Shown: positions 44,739-54,576 of the stretch, piece by piece | How the letters are laid out: each line of letters starts with the position of its first letter | How positions within the stretch are numbered: position 1 is the stretch's first letter | NCBI RefSeq assembly: GCF_015354405.1 | Contig: NZ_JADKYP010000008.1 | Coordinates: forward strand, 62,001 to 126,000 | DNA: 64,000 nucleotides | Origin: Nocardia sp. BSTN01 | Lineage (GTDB): Bacteria; Actinomycetota; Actinomycetes; Mycobacteriales; Mycobacteriaceae | Direction: 5' to 3' | Position numbers and translations under genes: made by a program | The notes under the pieces: model-generated | Told to the model about the DNA's origin: nothing | Seen by the model: only the letters and a program-made list of their open reading frames with translations | The model's database searches: none

Positions 44739-47700
44739 ATGGCGGACGAGACAGCCACCCGCAACGCCTATCCCCGCGTCGACTTCACCGATGCGGACGC
44801 CGGCTCGCGGCAGGGCGCGAGCGTGTCGTTCCCGGAGCTCGAGCGCCGGGTGCTGGACTACTGGGCCGCCGACGACACCTTCCGTGCCAGCATCGACAAC
44901 CGCGGGGAGGGGTGCGACGAGTTCGTCTTCTACGACGGCCCGCCGTTCGCCAACGGTTTGCCGCATTACGGACATCTGCTCACCGGATATGTGAAGGATT
45001 TGGTTCCGCGGTTCCAGACGATGCGCGGTAAGCGCGTGGAACGGCGCTTCGGTTGGGACACACACGGATTGCCCGCGGAAATCGAAGCGGAGAAGCAACT
45101 CGGTATCACGGACAAATCACAGATCGACGCGATGGGCCTCGCGGAATTCAATGCCGCGTGTAAATCCTCCGTGCTTCGTTACACCAATGAGTGGCGTGAC
45201 TATGTGACACGCCAAGCACGGTGGGTCGACTTCGACAACGACTACAAGACCCTCGATCTCGACTTCATGGAGTCGGTGATGTGGGCGTTCAAGTCGCTCT
45301 ACGACAAAGGGCTTGTCTACCAAGGCTTCCGGGTGCTGCCCTACAGCTGGTACGAGCAGACGCCGCTGTCGAATCAGGAGGCGCGCCTCGACGACGCCTA
45401 CCGGATGCGCCAGGATCCGGCGGTCACCGTCGACATGCTGCTCGAGGTCGCGCCCGACCATCCGCTGCGCGAACTCGACGGCGCCAACGCGCTGATCTGG
45501 ACCACCACGCCGTGGACGCTGCCGTCGAACCTGGCGATCGCGGTCCACCCGGACATCACCTATGCCCACGTGCGCGGCAAGGACGGCAAGCGGTACGTGC
45601 TGGCCGCCGAGCGGGTCTCGCACTACGCCCGCGAACTCGGCACCGCCGACGACGGACTCGAGGTGCTCTCGGAGCATGCGGGCGCGGCGCTCGCGGGACT
45701 GCGCTATCGGCCGCCGTTCGACTTCTTCCTCGGCCACCCGAACGCGCATCGCGTACTGAACGCCGACTACGTGACCACCGACTCCGGAACCGGCGTGGTG
45801 CATCTGGCGCCCGCGTTCGGTGAGGAGGACATGGACGTCGCCTCGGCCAACGGCATCGACGTGGTGCAGCCGCTCGACGCCGGCGGCAAGTTCACCTCGA
45901 TGGTGCCGCCGTACGAGGGCCTGATGGTCTTCGACGCCAATCCGGTCATCATCAAGGACCTCAAGGCCGCCGGAAAGCTGTTGCGGCACGAGACGATCGA
46001 GCACTCCTACCCGCACAGCTGGCGTTCCGGTCAGCCGCTGATCTACATGGCGGTGCCCTCGTGGTTCGTGGCGGTCACGAAGTTCCGCGACCGCATGGTG
46101 GAGCTGAACCAGCAGATCACCTGGGTGCCCGAGCACATCCGCGACGGCCAGTTCGGTAAGTGGCTCGAGAACGCGCGCGACTGGAACATCAGCCGCAACC
46201 GGTACTGGGGTGCGCCGATCCCGGTGTGGATCTCCGACGATCCGGCCTACCCGCGCGTCGACGTGTACGGCTCGCTGGACGAGCTGGAACGCGACTTCGG
46301 TGTGCGCCCGGCGGATCTGCACCGCCCGGGCATCGACGAGCTGGTGCGCCCGAACCCCGACGACCCCACCGGGAAGTCGATGATGCGGCGTACCCCCGAG
46401 GTGCTCGACTGCTGGTTCGAATCGGGGTCGATGCCGTACGCGCAGGTGCACTACCCGTTCGAGAACAAGGAGTGGTTCGACGGCGGAGCCGTCACATCGA
46501 ACACTGCGGGCACGTCCGTTGCTCGAGCGCACAGCCCGGGTGACTTCATCGTCGAGTACAACGGGCAGACGCGGGGATGGTTCTACAACCTGCATGTGCT
46601 CTCGACCGCGTTGTTCGACCGGCCGGCGTTCAAATCCGTTGTGGCGCACGGCATCGTGCTCGGCGACGACGGATTGAAGATGTCCAAGTCGAAGGGCAAC
46701 TATCCCGACGTCAACGAGGTGTTCGACCGCGACGGCTCCGATGCCATGCGCTGGTTCCTCATGGCGTCGCCGGTGCTGCGCGGCGGCAACCTGATCGTCA
46801 CCGAACGCGGGATCCGCGAAGGGGTGAGCCACGCGCTGCGGCCGCTGTGGAACGCGTGGACGTTCCTGCAGCTCTACGCCTCGAAACCCGGTGTGTGGCG
46901 GACGGATTCGGCGAATGTGCTGGATCGCTACATCCTCGCCAAACTGGCTGCGGCCCGCGATGTGATGACCGAGGCGCTCGAGGTCTACGACATCGCCACC
47001 GCCTGCGACGAACTGCGTTCGTTCGCCGACGCGCTCACCAATTGGTATGTGCGCCGGTCGCGTTCGCGGTTCTGGGAGGAGGACCGCGACGCGATCGATA
47101 CCCTGCACACCGTGCTGGAGGTCACCTGCCGGCTGGCCGCACCGCTGCTGCCGCTGATCACCGAGGTGATCTGGCGCGGACTCACGGGGGAGCGGTCGGT
47201 GCATCTGACCGACTGGCCGGGCGAGACCGAACTGCCGCGCGATCCGGAGCTGGTGTCGGCGATGGACGAGGTGCGTTCGGTGTGCTCGACCGTGCTGAGC
47301 TTGCGCAAGGCGCAGAACCTGCGGGTGCGGTTGCCGCTGTCCGAGGTCACCATCGCCGCGCCCGATGCGGAGCGGCTGCGTCCGTTCGCCGATCTCGTCG
47401 CCGACGAGGTCAACGTCAAGAAGGTGGACCTGACCACCGATGTGGCCGCGCACGGCCGGTTCGAACTGGTCGTCAACGCCCGCGCCGCCGGTCCGCGGCT
47501 GGGCAAGGACGTCCAGCACGTGATCAAGGCGGTGAAGGCCGGCCAGTGGCGCGAGGACGACGGCGTGGTCACGGCGCTGGTGGCAGGCCACGACGACGGC
47601 ATCGCGCTGCTGCCCGAGGAGTACACTCAGCGTCTGGTGGCGGCCGAACCCGAGTCCACCGCCGCCCTGCCCGGCAATGCCGGCCTGGTGGTGCTGAATT

Positions 47701-47966
47701 CGGAGGTCACCGAGGAACTCGAGGCCGAGGGCTGGGCCCGCGACCTGATCCGCGATCTGCAGGAGACCCGCAAGTCGCTGGGCCTCGACGTCTCCGACCG
47801 CATCACGGTGGTCTTGGAAGTGCCGCAGGAGCGCGCGGAGTGGGCACGCACCCACCGCGATCTCATCGCCGGGGAAATCCTCGCCACCGAGTTGAGCTTC
47901 GCGCCTGCGGGTGAGAAGGCGGCCGATGTGGTCGGCGGTGTGCGCGCCGCGATCACCAAGGTGTGA
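44739..47966 (+). CDS. ileS: isoleucyl-tRNA synthetase (eukaryotic-like type)
   Basis: Class I synthetase of 1075 residues. HIGH motif is PHYGH in [21 protein letters not shown] is in [14 protein letters not shown], and an editing domain lies between ([28 protein letters not shown]). Length and motifs match the mycobacterial IleRS, which belongs to the eukaryotic-like branch often insensitive to mupirocin. About 20 residues around 583-600 ([16 protein letters not shown]) seem to be added before [14 protein letters not shown]. Expression is governed by the T-box leader. A terminator hairpin follows. Confidence 0.96.
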   Translation: MADETATRNAYPRVDFTDADAGSRQGASVSFPELERRVLDYWAADDTFRASIDNRGEGCDEFVFYDGPPFANGLPHYGHLLTGYVKDLVPRFQTMRGKRVERRFGWDTHGLPAEIEAEKQLGITDKSQIDAMGLAEFNAACKSSVLRYTNEWRDYVTRQARWVDFDNDYKTLDLDFMESVMWAFKSLYDKGLVYQGFRVLPYSWYEQTPLSNQEARLDDAYRMRQDPAVTVDMLLEVAPDHPLRELDGANALIWTTTPWTLPSNLAIAVHPDITYAHVRGKDGKRYVLAAERVSHYARELGTADDGLEVLSEHAGAALAGLRYRPPFDFFLGHPNAHRVLNADYVTTDSGTGVVHLAPAFGEEDMDVASANGIDVVQPLDAGGKFTSMVPPYEGLMVFDANPVIIKDLKAAGKLLRHETIEHSYPHSWRSGQPLIYMAVPSWFVAVTKFRDRMVELNQQITWVPEHIRDGQFGKWLENARDWNISRNRYWGAPIPVWISDDPAYPRVDVYGSLDELERDFGVRPADLHRPGIDELVRPNPDDPTGKSMMRRTPEVLDCWFESGSMPYAQVHYPFENKEWFDGGAVTSNTAGTSVARAHSPGDFIVEYNGQTRGWFYNLHVLSTALFDRPAFKSVVAHGIVLGDDGLKMSKSKGNYPDVNEVFDRDGSDAMRWFLMASPVLRGGNLIVTERGIREGVSHALRPLWNAWTFLQLYASKPGVWRTDSANVLDRYILAKLAAARDVMTEALEVYDIATACDELRSFADALTNWYVRRSRSRFWEEDRDAIDTLHTVLEVTCRLAAPLLPLITEVIWRGLTGERSVHLTDWPGETELPRDPELVSAMDEVRSVCSTVLSLRKAQNLRVRLPLSEVTIAAPDAERLRPFADLVADEVNVKKVDLTTDVAAHGRFELVVNARAAGPRLGKDVQHVIKAVKAGQWREDDGVVTALVAGHDDGIALLPEEYTQRLVAAEPESTAALPGNAGLVVLNSEVTEELEAEGWARDLIRDLQETRKSLGLDVSDRITVVLEVPQERAEWARTHRDLIAGEILATELSFAPAGEKAADVVGGVRAAITKV

Positions 47967-48903
47967 GCCCGCGCGAATCCCAGTACGAGCCCGGTCCGCT
48001 GTGTCGGACCGGGCTCGTTCGGCAGTGCCCGATCCTTCGCGCGCCTCGCGGCTCCACGGGGCAAGCGCGCGTGCGGCGGCCAACGGAGTCGTATCGGCCT
48101 TGATCGCGTCACCGCAGCGGCTCGGCGCCGGACCCTCCGCGTCCGCAGCGCAGCAGGGAAGTGTGAGTCCGCGATCGAGTGGCCTCGCGAGCCTGGGGCG
48201 TCACCGCGCCGGAACCGGCCGAACCGACGCGGACTGACCCGGGTGGCGGCGATGTTCGGACGGGTCGGGCCGAGGCCGGTCAGGTTGGGGCGGTCCGGGG
48301 GACGGGTGCGTTCCATATCGGCCTCACCATGAACCACGGCTGGTGTTGAACGGGTTCGGCCAGTGCCCGCCAAGGCGCTCGCATGCGCGGGGGGCGGTGT
48401 GGCGGCAGGTGGGCCGCCGGACACGCCGCGTGGTCGCCGGCGCGCCTCGGGGGAGATGAAATAACGGGAGGCATTCGCTCCGAAGTCGGCCGGACCAGTC
48501 ACTTTGGGGGCGTCCTGTCACGGTGTCTGGCCGCGTATACCCAGGTAGACGGCGTTCACACATCGCCCGCGAGTGCCCGGATGGGCCCGGACTGCGTTGC
48601 GTGGCCGCCGATTGCCGGTATGACCTGGGGTGTGTCTCCTGAGACCGAATCCGATCACGGTTGCGGATTGGTACTTGTGGTGTGCGTGTGACTTGCGCTA
48701 AAACAGCTATGTCACAGCAACCATCACTCTTTAGTTGAGCTTAGGCGTTTTTCCCGGATCGACCCCCGTTGAAACTGCACTACCAGGTAGTTGACCGGCT
48801 GAGATGCCCGTGGGGAAGCGGCCATCCCAAGTCCATGCTGTGTGCTGTGTAATCGCCGGTCGGTGTGCCGTGGTGGATGCATGTCATACCGAAGGGCGAG
48901 CAC
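47967..48903. other. long intergenic region between ileS and the NlpC/P60 gene
   Basis: 937 bases without a gene I can support. It begins with the ileS terminator. The part up to about 48500 is GC-rich and featureless. From about 48640 to 48800 it becomes AT-richer, with TGTGAC (48687-48692) and GTCACA (48711-48716) as an inverted pair and a 13-bp palindrome ACTACCAGGTAGT at 48779-48791. This is probably the promoter and leader of the hydrolase gene. One frame at 48383-48691 is open but has no ribosome site and no family features. Confidence 0.45.
47985..48018 (+). terminator. terminator hairpin after ileS
   Basis: ACGAGCCCGGTCCG (47985-47998) pairs perfectly with CGGACCGGGCTCGT (48005-48018) over a 6-base loop, 18 bases after the ileS stop. 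No long T-run follows. Confidence 0.75.
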
Positions 48904-49479
48904 ATGGCACCGTTATCCGTGCGCGGATCCTCGCGCCGCAGATACACCCGCTATCTCCTGGCCGCGATCGCCGCGGCCGTCTCCGTGTCGATGTGGGCAG
49001 GTCCGGCCACCGCCGCACCCGCCGACACCGGCAGCTCCTCCGGCTCCCTCGACACCGGCAGCAGCTCCGGTTCGGGGAGCGGATCGGGATCCGGCAGCGC
49101 CAGCGGTTCGGCGGCGCTACCGCTGCCCAGCCCGCGGGCGTCGATCGCGCTGAGCGTTGCCGGCTCCCAGGCGGGCAAGCCCTATGAGTGGGGTGGGACC
49201 GGGCCCAATGCCTACGACTGCTCCGGACTCGTGCAGTGGGCGTTCCGGCAGGTCGGCATCATGCTGCCGCGCACCACCTGGGAGCAGGCCACCGCGGGCA
49301 GTGCCGTGCCGTTCGGCGCGATGATGCCCGGCGATGTGGTCGTCGTGAATACCGACGGTTCCCACGAGGGCATCTACGCCGGCGGCGGCATGCTGCTCAA
49401 CGCCTACGGGCCCGGCGTGCCGATCGGACTGACACCGCTGAGCGAATTCGACATCTACGCGATCCGCCGCTTCTTCTGA
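48904..49479 (+). CDS. secreted NlpC/P60 peptidoglycan hydrolase
   Basis: A 191-residue secreted endopeptidase expected to cut peptidoglycan stem peptides. A basic N terminus (RGSSRRRYTRY) and hydrophobic core form a signal peptide cleaved after ATAAPA near residue 38. A Gly/Ser linker (about 40-70) follows, then the NlpC/P60 domain: GKPYEWGGTGPNAYDCSGLVQWAF with Cys106, SHEGIYAG with His154 and a third polar residue in LLNAYG where His is more usual. It lacks the long coiled coil of RipA. ATG 48904 has AAGGGCGAG just upstream; ATG 48877 would add a short stretch. Confidence 0.88.
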   Translation: MAPLSVRGSSRRRYTRYLLAAIAAAVSVSMWAGPATAAPADTGSSSGSLDTGSSSGSGSGSGSGSASGSAALPLPSPRASIALSVAGSQAGKPYEWGGTGPNAYDCSGLVQWAFRQVGIMLPRTTWEQATAGSAVPFGAMMPGDVVVVNTDGSHEGIYAGGGMLLNAYGPGVPIGLTPLSEFDIYAIRRFF

Positions 49480-49597
49480 GCCGAGTGCCCGGGCTGCGGG
49501 TTCTCTCACCGCGGCCCAGGGCACTCGCCGACCACTCGGCGGCGTGAGGGCGTCCCGCATCGCGATCTGCCGCCGACCTGCTCACGGCGACGCGAGG

Positions 49598-50755
49598 TCA
49601 GACGCCCACTGCCTGTTCGATCTCCTCCTCGGCGCCGGAGTCCTCGTCGACCTCTCCACCGGCTGCGGCGTTCTCGAGCGGGCGGTGTGCTTCGACCGGA
49701 ATTCCGCCGGTGGCCGGGAGGACGGCGGGTGCGGCGTGTGCGTGTGCCGCGGCGTGCGTGGCCGCGTGCGCCGGAACATGTGCCGTGGACTGCGCGGCGC
49801 GGCGGCGTTCGTAGGCGCCGCCCACGAGTACCAGCACCACACCGGCCGCGAACCACAGCGCCAGGCTCGCGATCCGGCCGCCGAGGCCGCCGTCGCCGTG
49901 GAAGTAGAGCACGCTGCGGGCGCCCTCGACGAAGCCCGCGCCGTTCCAGAACGAATGCAGCGCGCCGAAGAAGCCGTTCTGCAGTTCGGGACGGTAAATG
50001 CCGCCGGAGGTGGTGAAGTTCAGCATCACGAACAGCACCATCACCGCGAGCGTGGTCCAGCGCTTCAGGAACGGGTGCAGGCCGATGCCGATGAAGAGGA
50101 TGCCCGCGGCGTACAACCAGCCCATCGCCCAGATCGAGGCGTAGTCGTGGTCGACCACGTGGAAGACCGGTCCGGCCAGCACGATGCCGATCACACTCAC
50201 GACGAACGAGGTCGCCACCGCGGTCAGCGCCCGCGCGGCCATGCGGGTGCCCGCTCCGGCGACGCTGATCGCGGCGACGCTGCCGTAGGCGCCGATGCTG
50301 AGCGCGACGAGGACGAAGAACAGGCCCTGTCCGGTCGGGTCGCCCGAGGCGGTGGGCGCGATATCGGTCGTGTGCAACGGCAGATTCTGCTGGGCGGTCA
50401 CGGCGCCGAACACCGTCTCGACCGCCATCGCGGTGGTATCCGAATTCGCCGTGGCGACAAGCAGTTCGGGCGATTGCGCGTCGGGGACGAAGGCGCCGGC
50501 CAGATCGCGATGCTGCAACCGGTCCACGGCGTCGGCGCGGTCGGCGATCGTGACGACGTCGAGCGCGTCACCGGTCCGGTCCTTCAGCGTCTGTGCCATC
50601 ACCTTGACCTGGGGGCTGTCGCCGACGATCGCGACCTGTACGTGGTGGGGTTCGGGCTGGTGGAAGGCGCCCAGGTAGGCCAGGCCCATGCCCAGGCACA
50701 TCAGCAACGGGGTCAGCAGATGTCCGGCCATGTGCCGAAGCTGGTGCAGGGACAT
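49598..50755 (-). CDS. ABC-2-type / YhgE-like membrane protein
   Basis: A 385-residue membrane protein. First helix at about 9-28, then an extracellular domain of about 120 residues (VQVAIVGDSPQVKVMAQTLKDR, LAGAFVPDAQSPELLVATANSD), then five to six membrane helices between 150 and 335. This is the layout of ABC-2 permeases and YhgE/Pip proteins. The C-terminal tail is His/Ala-rich (repeated HAA) and then acidic. ATG 50755 has GGAG 7 bases upstream. It diverges from a MarR regulator across a palindromic operator, suggesting regulated export of a drug or lipid. No ATPase gene is adjacent. Confidence 0.7.
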   Translation of the reverse strand: MSLHQLRHMAGHLLTPLLMCLGMGLAYLGAFHQPEPHHVQVAIVGDSPQVKVMAQTLKDRTGDALDVVTIADRADAVDRLQHRDLAGAFVPDAQSPELLVATANSDTTAMAVETVFGAVTAQQNLPLHTTDIAPTASGDPTGQGLFFVLVALSIGAYGSVAAISVAGAGTRMAARALTAVATSFVVSVIGIVLAGPVFHVVDHDYASIWAMGWLYAAGILFIGIGLHPFLKRWTTLAVMVLFVMLNFTTSGGIYRPELQNGFFGALHSFWNGAGFVEGARSVLYFHGDGGLGGRIASLALWFAAGVVLVLVGGAYERRRAAQSTAHVPAHAATHAAAHAHAAPAVLPATGGIPVEAHRPLENAAAGGEVDEDSGAEEEIEQAVGV

Positions 50756-50780
50756 GCTCGTCACTCCAAAGGTTGGTAAA

Positions 50781-50809
50781 TACAACTATTGTTTGTTGTA
50801 CTATACAAC
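50781..50809. promoter_or_regulatory. MarR operator with embedded -10
   Basis: Three half-sites: TACAAC (50781-50786), GTTGTA (50795-50800) and TACAAC (50804-50809). The last two form the palindrome GTTGTA-CTA-TACAAC. TACTAT at 50799-50804 lies exactly at -12 to -7 of the marR ATG at 50811, so the regulator mRNA is probably leaderless and its -10 is inside the operator. Binding by the MarR protein would shut its own promoter and likely that of the divergent membrane protein. Confidence 0.65.
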
Positions 50810-50810
50810 C

Positions 50811-51257
50811 ATGAAGGGGTCGCAGCCATACCCGTCCCGCACTGTGGCGATTCAGACAATCCAGCGCGAACTCACCGCGTTCGCCCGTCGTGCCCGCGGG
50901 CGTGCCGCCGAACTACATCCGGAACTACCGCTGGTGGCCTACAGCATTCTCGATCTGGTGATCGCGCGCGACGGCTGCCTCGCCGCCGAACTGGCCGAGT
51001 ATTTCGTGCTCGACAAGTCCACGATGAGCAGGCAGGTGGCGGCGCTGGAGCAGCAGGGCTACCTCGTCAAGGAGGTGGACCCGGCCAACCGCCGCAACCA
51101 CGTCCTGCGCGCCACGCCGGAGGGCCGGCGCGTAGCGGCCGAATCGGAGCGGGCGCGCAGTGCCGCGGTGAACGAACGCTTCCGCGACTGGGACGATGAT
51201 GACGTCGCCCGGCTCGCCACCTATCTGCAGCGCTACAACGCCGCCGACGGCGGCTGA
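50811..51257 (+). CDS. MarR-family transcriptional regulator
   Basis: A 148-residue winged-helix regulator. The recognition helix region is LAAELAEYFVLDKSTMSRQVAALEQQGYLVKEVDPANRRNHVLRATPEG, the classical MarR wing pattern with Asp-x-x-Asn-Arg-Arg. Flanking helices for dimerisation are at both ends. Autoregulation is supported by the palindromic half-sites and embedded -10 just upstream. The divergent membrane protein is the obvious target. The ligand is unknown. Confidence 0.9.
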   Translation: MKGSQPYPSRTVAIQTIQRELTAFARRARGRAAELHPELPLVAYSILDLVIARDGCLAAELAEYFVLDKSTMSRQVAALEQQGYLVKEVDPANRRNHVLRATPEGRRVAAESERARSAAVNERFRDWDDDDVARLATYLQRYNAADGG

Positions 51258-51298
51258 ACGCCGCACCTCACCGACGCCCGTCCCGGAGTCGGCGGGTG

Positions 51299-51320
51299 CG
51301 GTTCTACGCCGCGAGAACCG
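51299..51320. terminator. possible bidirectional terminator between marR and galU
   Basis: CGGTTCT (51299-51305) pairs with AGAACCG (51314-51320) over an 8-base loop between two convergent genes. The stem is short, so confidence is limited. Confidence 0.35.
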
Positions 51321-51337
51321 TTGCGGCGCTCAGGTTC

Positions 51338-52216
51338 TCACTCGTTGCACAGATCGCGCAGCAGCGGCCCGTATTGGGGGTGGCTGAGCGCGGAGGCGAA
51401 CTGGGCGACCAGATAGTCCGCCGGATTGCCGGTGTCGTACCAGCGGCCACGGATCACCTGGCCGTAGACCGGGTTCGAGGCGGCGAACACGTTGATGGCG
51501 TCGGTCAGATACACCTCGCCGGTGTGGTGGGTGTACCACTGGTCGACCTGCTTGCGCAGCTCGTCGACGATGCCGGGGGTGACGACGTATCCGCCGATCG
51601 CGGCGTAGGCCGAGGGTGCGTCCTCCGGCTTCGGCTTCTCCCGCAGCCCGCTGATGCGCATGAGGCCGGGCTCGTAGGAATCCTCGACCACCGGCACGCC
51701 GTAGCGCTGGGAGTCGGCGGGATCCATCGGCATCAGCGCCAGCACCGGCGAGCCGGTCTTGTTGTAGGCGTCGATGAGCTGCTGTGCCCGCGGCACCTCG
51801 GCGACGAAGACATCGTCGGGCCACAGCACCAGCATCGGCTCGTCGCCCAACGCGCGGGCGGCGTTGAGCACCGGCGTGCCGTTGCCGTAGGGGCCGTGCT
51901 GGTCCAGATAGGTGATGTGGCCGAGCCGGCCGAGTTCGCCGACCTCTTCCACGGCGTCGGCATAGGCGGATTTACCGTCGGCGCGCAGCTGCGCCACCAA
52001 TGCCGGATTGGGGCGGAAATGGTCCTGGATCAGGGACTTCCCGCCGCTCACCACGATCGTGATATCGGTGATGCCGGAGGCTACCAGCTCCCGCACGGTG
52101 TGCTCGATCACCGGTTTGTCGCCGACCGGCAGCATCTCCTTGGGGATGGCCTTGGTCAGCGGCAGCAGGCGGGAGCCGATGCCGGCGGCTGGGATCACTG
52201 CCTTGCGGATGGTCAT
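51338..52216 (-). CDS. galU: UTP-glucose-1-phosphate uridylyltransferase
   Basis: A 292-residue nucleotidyltransferase making UDP-glucose for glycans and trehalose. Nucleotide-binding RKAVIPAAGIGSRLLPLTKAIPKEMLPVGDKPVIEH at the N terminus, VLWPDDVFVAEVPRAQQLIDAY for the metal site, and RGRWYDTGNPADYLVAQF at the end are all typical GalU. ATG 52216 is chosen over GTG 52234 since homology begins there. It diverges from dinB with about 60 bases between starts. Confidence 0.93.
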   Translation of the reverse strand: MTIRKAVIPAAGIGSRLLPLTKAIPKEMLPVGDKPVIEHTVRELVASGITDITIVVSGGKSLIQDHFRPNPALVAQLRADGKSAYADAVEEVGELGRLGHITYLDQHGPYGNGTPVLNAARALGDEPMLVLWPDDVFVAEVPRAQQLIDAYNKTGSPVLALMPMDPADSQRYGVPVVEDSYEPGLMRISGLREKPKPEDAPSAYAAIGGYVVTPGIVDELRKQVDQWYTHHTGEVYLTDAINVFAASNPVYGQVIRGRWYDTGNPADYLVAQFASALSHPQYGPLLRDLCNE

Positions 52217-52278
52217 GAACCGATCATCACACACTTTCGCCGCCGGATATGTCGGTCCCCAGGCGTAGATTTCCGGGT

Positions 52279-53781
52279 ATGTACTCTGCCCCCGACGCGG
52301 CTACCAGCGGTCTCGTGCCTGGTCAGCGGGCATCCGCCGGGGTCGATGCGGGTGCCGGGGGTGGGTCGGCAGTGCATCTGCACGCACAGGAACCCGACAG
52401 CAATTTCGGAGCCGGCACGGTCGCGGCGCGGCGCTGGGTGCTGCACATCGATATGGACGCCTTCTTCGCCTCGGTCGAACAGCTGACCCGCCCGACATTG
52501 CGCGGCCGGCCCGTACTCGTCGGCGGGATGGGCGGCCGGGGCGTGGTCGCGGGGGCCAGCTATGAGGCGCGGGTCTTCGGCGCCCGGTCGGCGATGCCCA
52601 TGCATCAGGCGCGCCGGCTGGTCGGCGTCACCGCGGTGGTGATCCCGCCGCGCGGGGTGGTCTACGGCGAAGTCAGCGGACAGGTCTTCGAGACCCTGCG
52701 GTCGTGGATTCCGGTGCTCGAGACGCTGTCGTTCGACGAGGCGTTCGGCGAGCCCGCCGAACTCGCCGGCGCGAACGCGGCGCAGGTGCGCGAATTCTGC
52801 GAGCAGTTGCGGCAATCGGTGCGGGAGCGAACCGGGCTGGTGGCCTCCGTCGGCGCCGGGACCGGCAAACAATTGGCCAAGATCGCGTCGGGACTTGCGA
52901 AACCCGATGGGGTGCGGGTGATTTCACCGGCCGAACAGCAGGCGCTGCTGGCCGGGCTGCCGGTGCGCAAACTGTGGGGGATCGGGCCGGTGGCCGAACA
53001 CCGGCTGCGTTCGGTGGGCATCGAAACCGTCGGCGCGTTCGCGGCCCTGCCCGAACCGGAGGCGGCGTCGCTGCTGGGTGGCAGTGTCGGCGCGGCGCTG
53101 CACCGGCTCGCCCGCGGTATCGACGAACGACCGGTCGCCGAGCGGGCCGAGGCCAAACAGATCAGCGCCGAAACCACCTACGAGACCGACATCCTCACGC
53201 TGGCGCAGCTGCGTCCGGCGATCGACGCGATGGCCGAGGCCGCGCACCGGCGGCTGCTGCGCGACGGCCGCGCGGCCCGCACGGTGGTCCTGAAATTGAA
53301 GAAGAGCGATATGAGCATCGTGACGCGCTCGCTCACGCTGCCCTACGCCACCACCGATCCGGCCACGCTCACCGCGGCGGCCCAGCGCTCGGCCATCGAT
53401 CCCGTGGAATTGGGCTCGATTCGATTGGTGGGCGTGGGGTTCGGCGGTTTGTCGGCGGTGCGGCAGGAATCGCTGTTCCCCGAGCTGGATCGCGACACCG
53501 GTGCGGTGGGCGACGCGGTCTTCGAGGAGCCGATCGCCGCGCCGGCGCTCGCGGATGAACCGGTCGTGCCGCCGCCGACCCGCTCCTACACCACCGAGTT
53601 CTGGTATCCCGGACGCGATGTGGGCCACTCCCGGTATGGCCACGGCTGGGTACAGGGCAGCGGGCACGGGCGGGTCACCGTCCGATTCGAGACCCGCTCG
53701 ACAGGGCCGGGCCCGGCGTATACGTTCGCTGCCGACGATGACGATCTCACCCCGGCCGATCCGCTCCTTAGTCTTCGTTGA
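52279..53781 (+). CDS. dinB: DNA polymerase IV (DinB1/DinX type)
   Basis: Y-family translesion polymerase of 500 residues. Catalytic acids are IDMD (Asp58, Asp60) and SFDEAFGE (Asp153, Glu154). The little-finger region ends in QESLFPE, a probable beta-clamp motif. A 50-residue disordered head and a C-terminal module of about 65 residues (from [30 protein letters not shown]) match actinobacterial DinB1. Position near ileS and lspA matches M. tuberculosis Rv1537. No LexA box is seen upstream, so it is probably not SOS induced. TAGATT at 52266-52271 suggests an almost leaderless transcript. Confidence 0.93.
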   Translation: MYSAPDAATSGLVPGQRASAGVDAGAGGGSAVHLHAQEPDSNFGAGTVAARRWVLHIDMDAFFASVEQLTRPTLRGRPVLVGGMGGRGVVAGASYEARVFGARSAMPMHQARRLVGVTAVVIPPRGVVYGEVSGQVFETLRSWIPVLETLSFDEAFGEPAELAGANAAQVREFCEQLRQSVRERTGLVASVGAGTGKQLAKIASGLAKPDGVRVISPAEQQALLAGLPVRKLWGIGPVAEHRLRSVGIETVGAFAALPEPEAASLLGGSVGAALHRLARGIDERPVAERAEAKQISAETTYETDILTLAQLRPAIDAMAEAAHRRLLRDGRAARTVVLKLKKSDMSIVTRSLTLPYATTDPATLTAAAQRSAIDPVELGSIRLVGVGFGGLSAVRQESLFPELDRDTGAVGDAVFEEPIAAPALADEPVVPPPTRSYTTEFWYPGRDVGHSRYGHGWVQGSGHGRVTVRFETRSTGPGPAYTFAADDDDLTPADPLLSLR

Positions 53782-53881
53782 AATTTGGCGGGTAGCGTGA
53801 GGCCACTCGTGCACTGCCGCCGGTCGGGTGGGAGCTGTCACGTGAACGGAACCAGACCAACTCGAACGCAAAGGACGAGCA

Positions 53882-54391
53882 TTGAAGCTTCAGATGACTG
53901 GACGCATCGCGGTCGCCACCCTGGCTGTCGTGGCTGCGCTCGGCATGTCTGCCTGCGGCAGCGGTGACAAGCACTCGAGCCACAAGTCCACCACGACCAA
54001 GGCCGCCGCCACCTCGGCCGCCAACGTGCCGCCGGTGCCCACGGTCGCCGATCTGAACTCGGAGTTGGCGCAGGCGCTGGACCCGGGCGTGCCGGCCGCG
54101 GAGAAGGCCCAGTGGCTCGAGGACGGTCAGGACGCCCTGGCCAAGGACCCCGAGATGATGCAGAAGCTGACCGACGCGTACCAGCAGAACAACGCCAAGA
54201 TCAACGTCACCGATGTGGCGTATCTCGGCGGCGACACGCTGACCGCGAAGGTGGACTTCTCCGTCAACGGCGGTGCGCCGACCAAGGCCGACGTGCCGTT
54301 CGTCGCCCAGGGCAACAGCTGGAAGCTGCAGAAGAGCTGGGCCTGCGCCGGCCTGAAGAACCTGGGCCAGCAGTCGCCCGCGTGCGAGTAG
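53882..54391 (+). CDS. MTB12-like secreted lipoprotein
   Basis: A 169-residue lipoprotein with lipobox GMSAC around residue 25 after a hydrophobic signal (GRIAVATLAVVAAL). A Ser/Thr/Lys-rich linker precedes an NTF2-like domain (TVADLNSELAQALDPGVPAAEKAQWLEDG, VTDVAYLGGDTLTAKVDFSVNG, WKLQKSWACAGL) resembling the low molecular weight antigen MTB12. Function unknown. TTG 53882 is preferred because AAAGGA lies 6 bases upstream; ATG 53894 would be 18 bases away. A terminator hairpin follows. Confidence 0.75.
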   Translation: MKLQMTGRIAVATLAVVAALGMSACGSGDKHSSHKSTTTKAAATSAANVPPVPTVADLNSELAQALDPGVPAAEKAQWLEDGQDALAKDPEMMQKLTDAYQQNNAKINVTDVAYLGGDTLTAKVDFSVNGGAPTKADVPFVAQGNSWKLQKSWACAGLKNLGQQSPACE

Positions 54392-54408
54392 TTCTCGTCG
54401 TACCGGTC

Positions 54409-54440
54409 CGGGCCGGCGTTCCGCGCGGAACGCCGGCCCG
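54409..54440 (+). terminator. terminator hairpin after the MTB12-like gene
   Basis: CGGGCCGGCGTTCCG (54409-54423) and CGGAACGCCGGCCCG (54426-54440) are perfect complements separated by two bases, so the folded loop must open slightly. It lies 18 bases after the stop. Confidence 0.7.
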
Positions 54441-54576
54441 AGTCGTTCCCGCCGCGCTGACGAGGCCCGATGATGAGGCGCTCTGCCGTGACGGACGCAC
54501 AACGAAACTAAACAAAGACTGAGAAAGGTCGGACGACTTCGTTCGTTTCGGAGACCCCGCGCTAGCATCTGCCTCC

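Noticed and set aside
45117-48083. Open minus-strand frame of nearly 1000 codons opposite ileS
   Set aside because: Composition is typical of the reverse complement of a high-GC gene; the plus-strand IleRS has all catalytic motifs.
48383-48691. 102-codon plus-strand frame upstream of the NlpC/P60 gene
   Set aside because: No ribosome site, odd composition with many Trp/Cys/Gly and no family features.
48700-48903. c-di-AMP (ydaO) riboswitch before the NlpC/P60 gene
   Set aside because: Such riboswitches are common before this gene type in actinobacteria, but the hallmark CAGCTAACC and GGGTGAA segments are not found here.
52217-52278. LexA/SOS box before dinB
   Set aside because: No TCGAAC-N4-GTTCGA or close variant occurs between galU and dinB.
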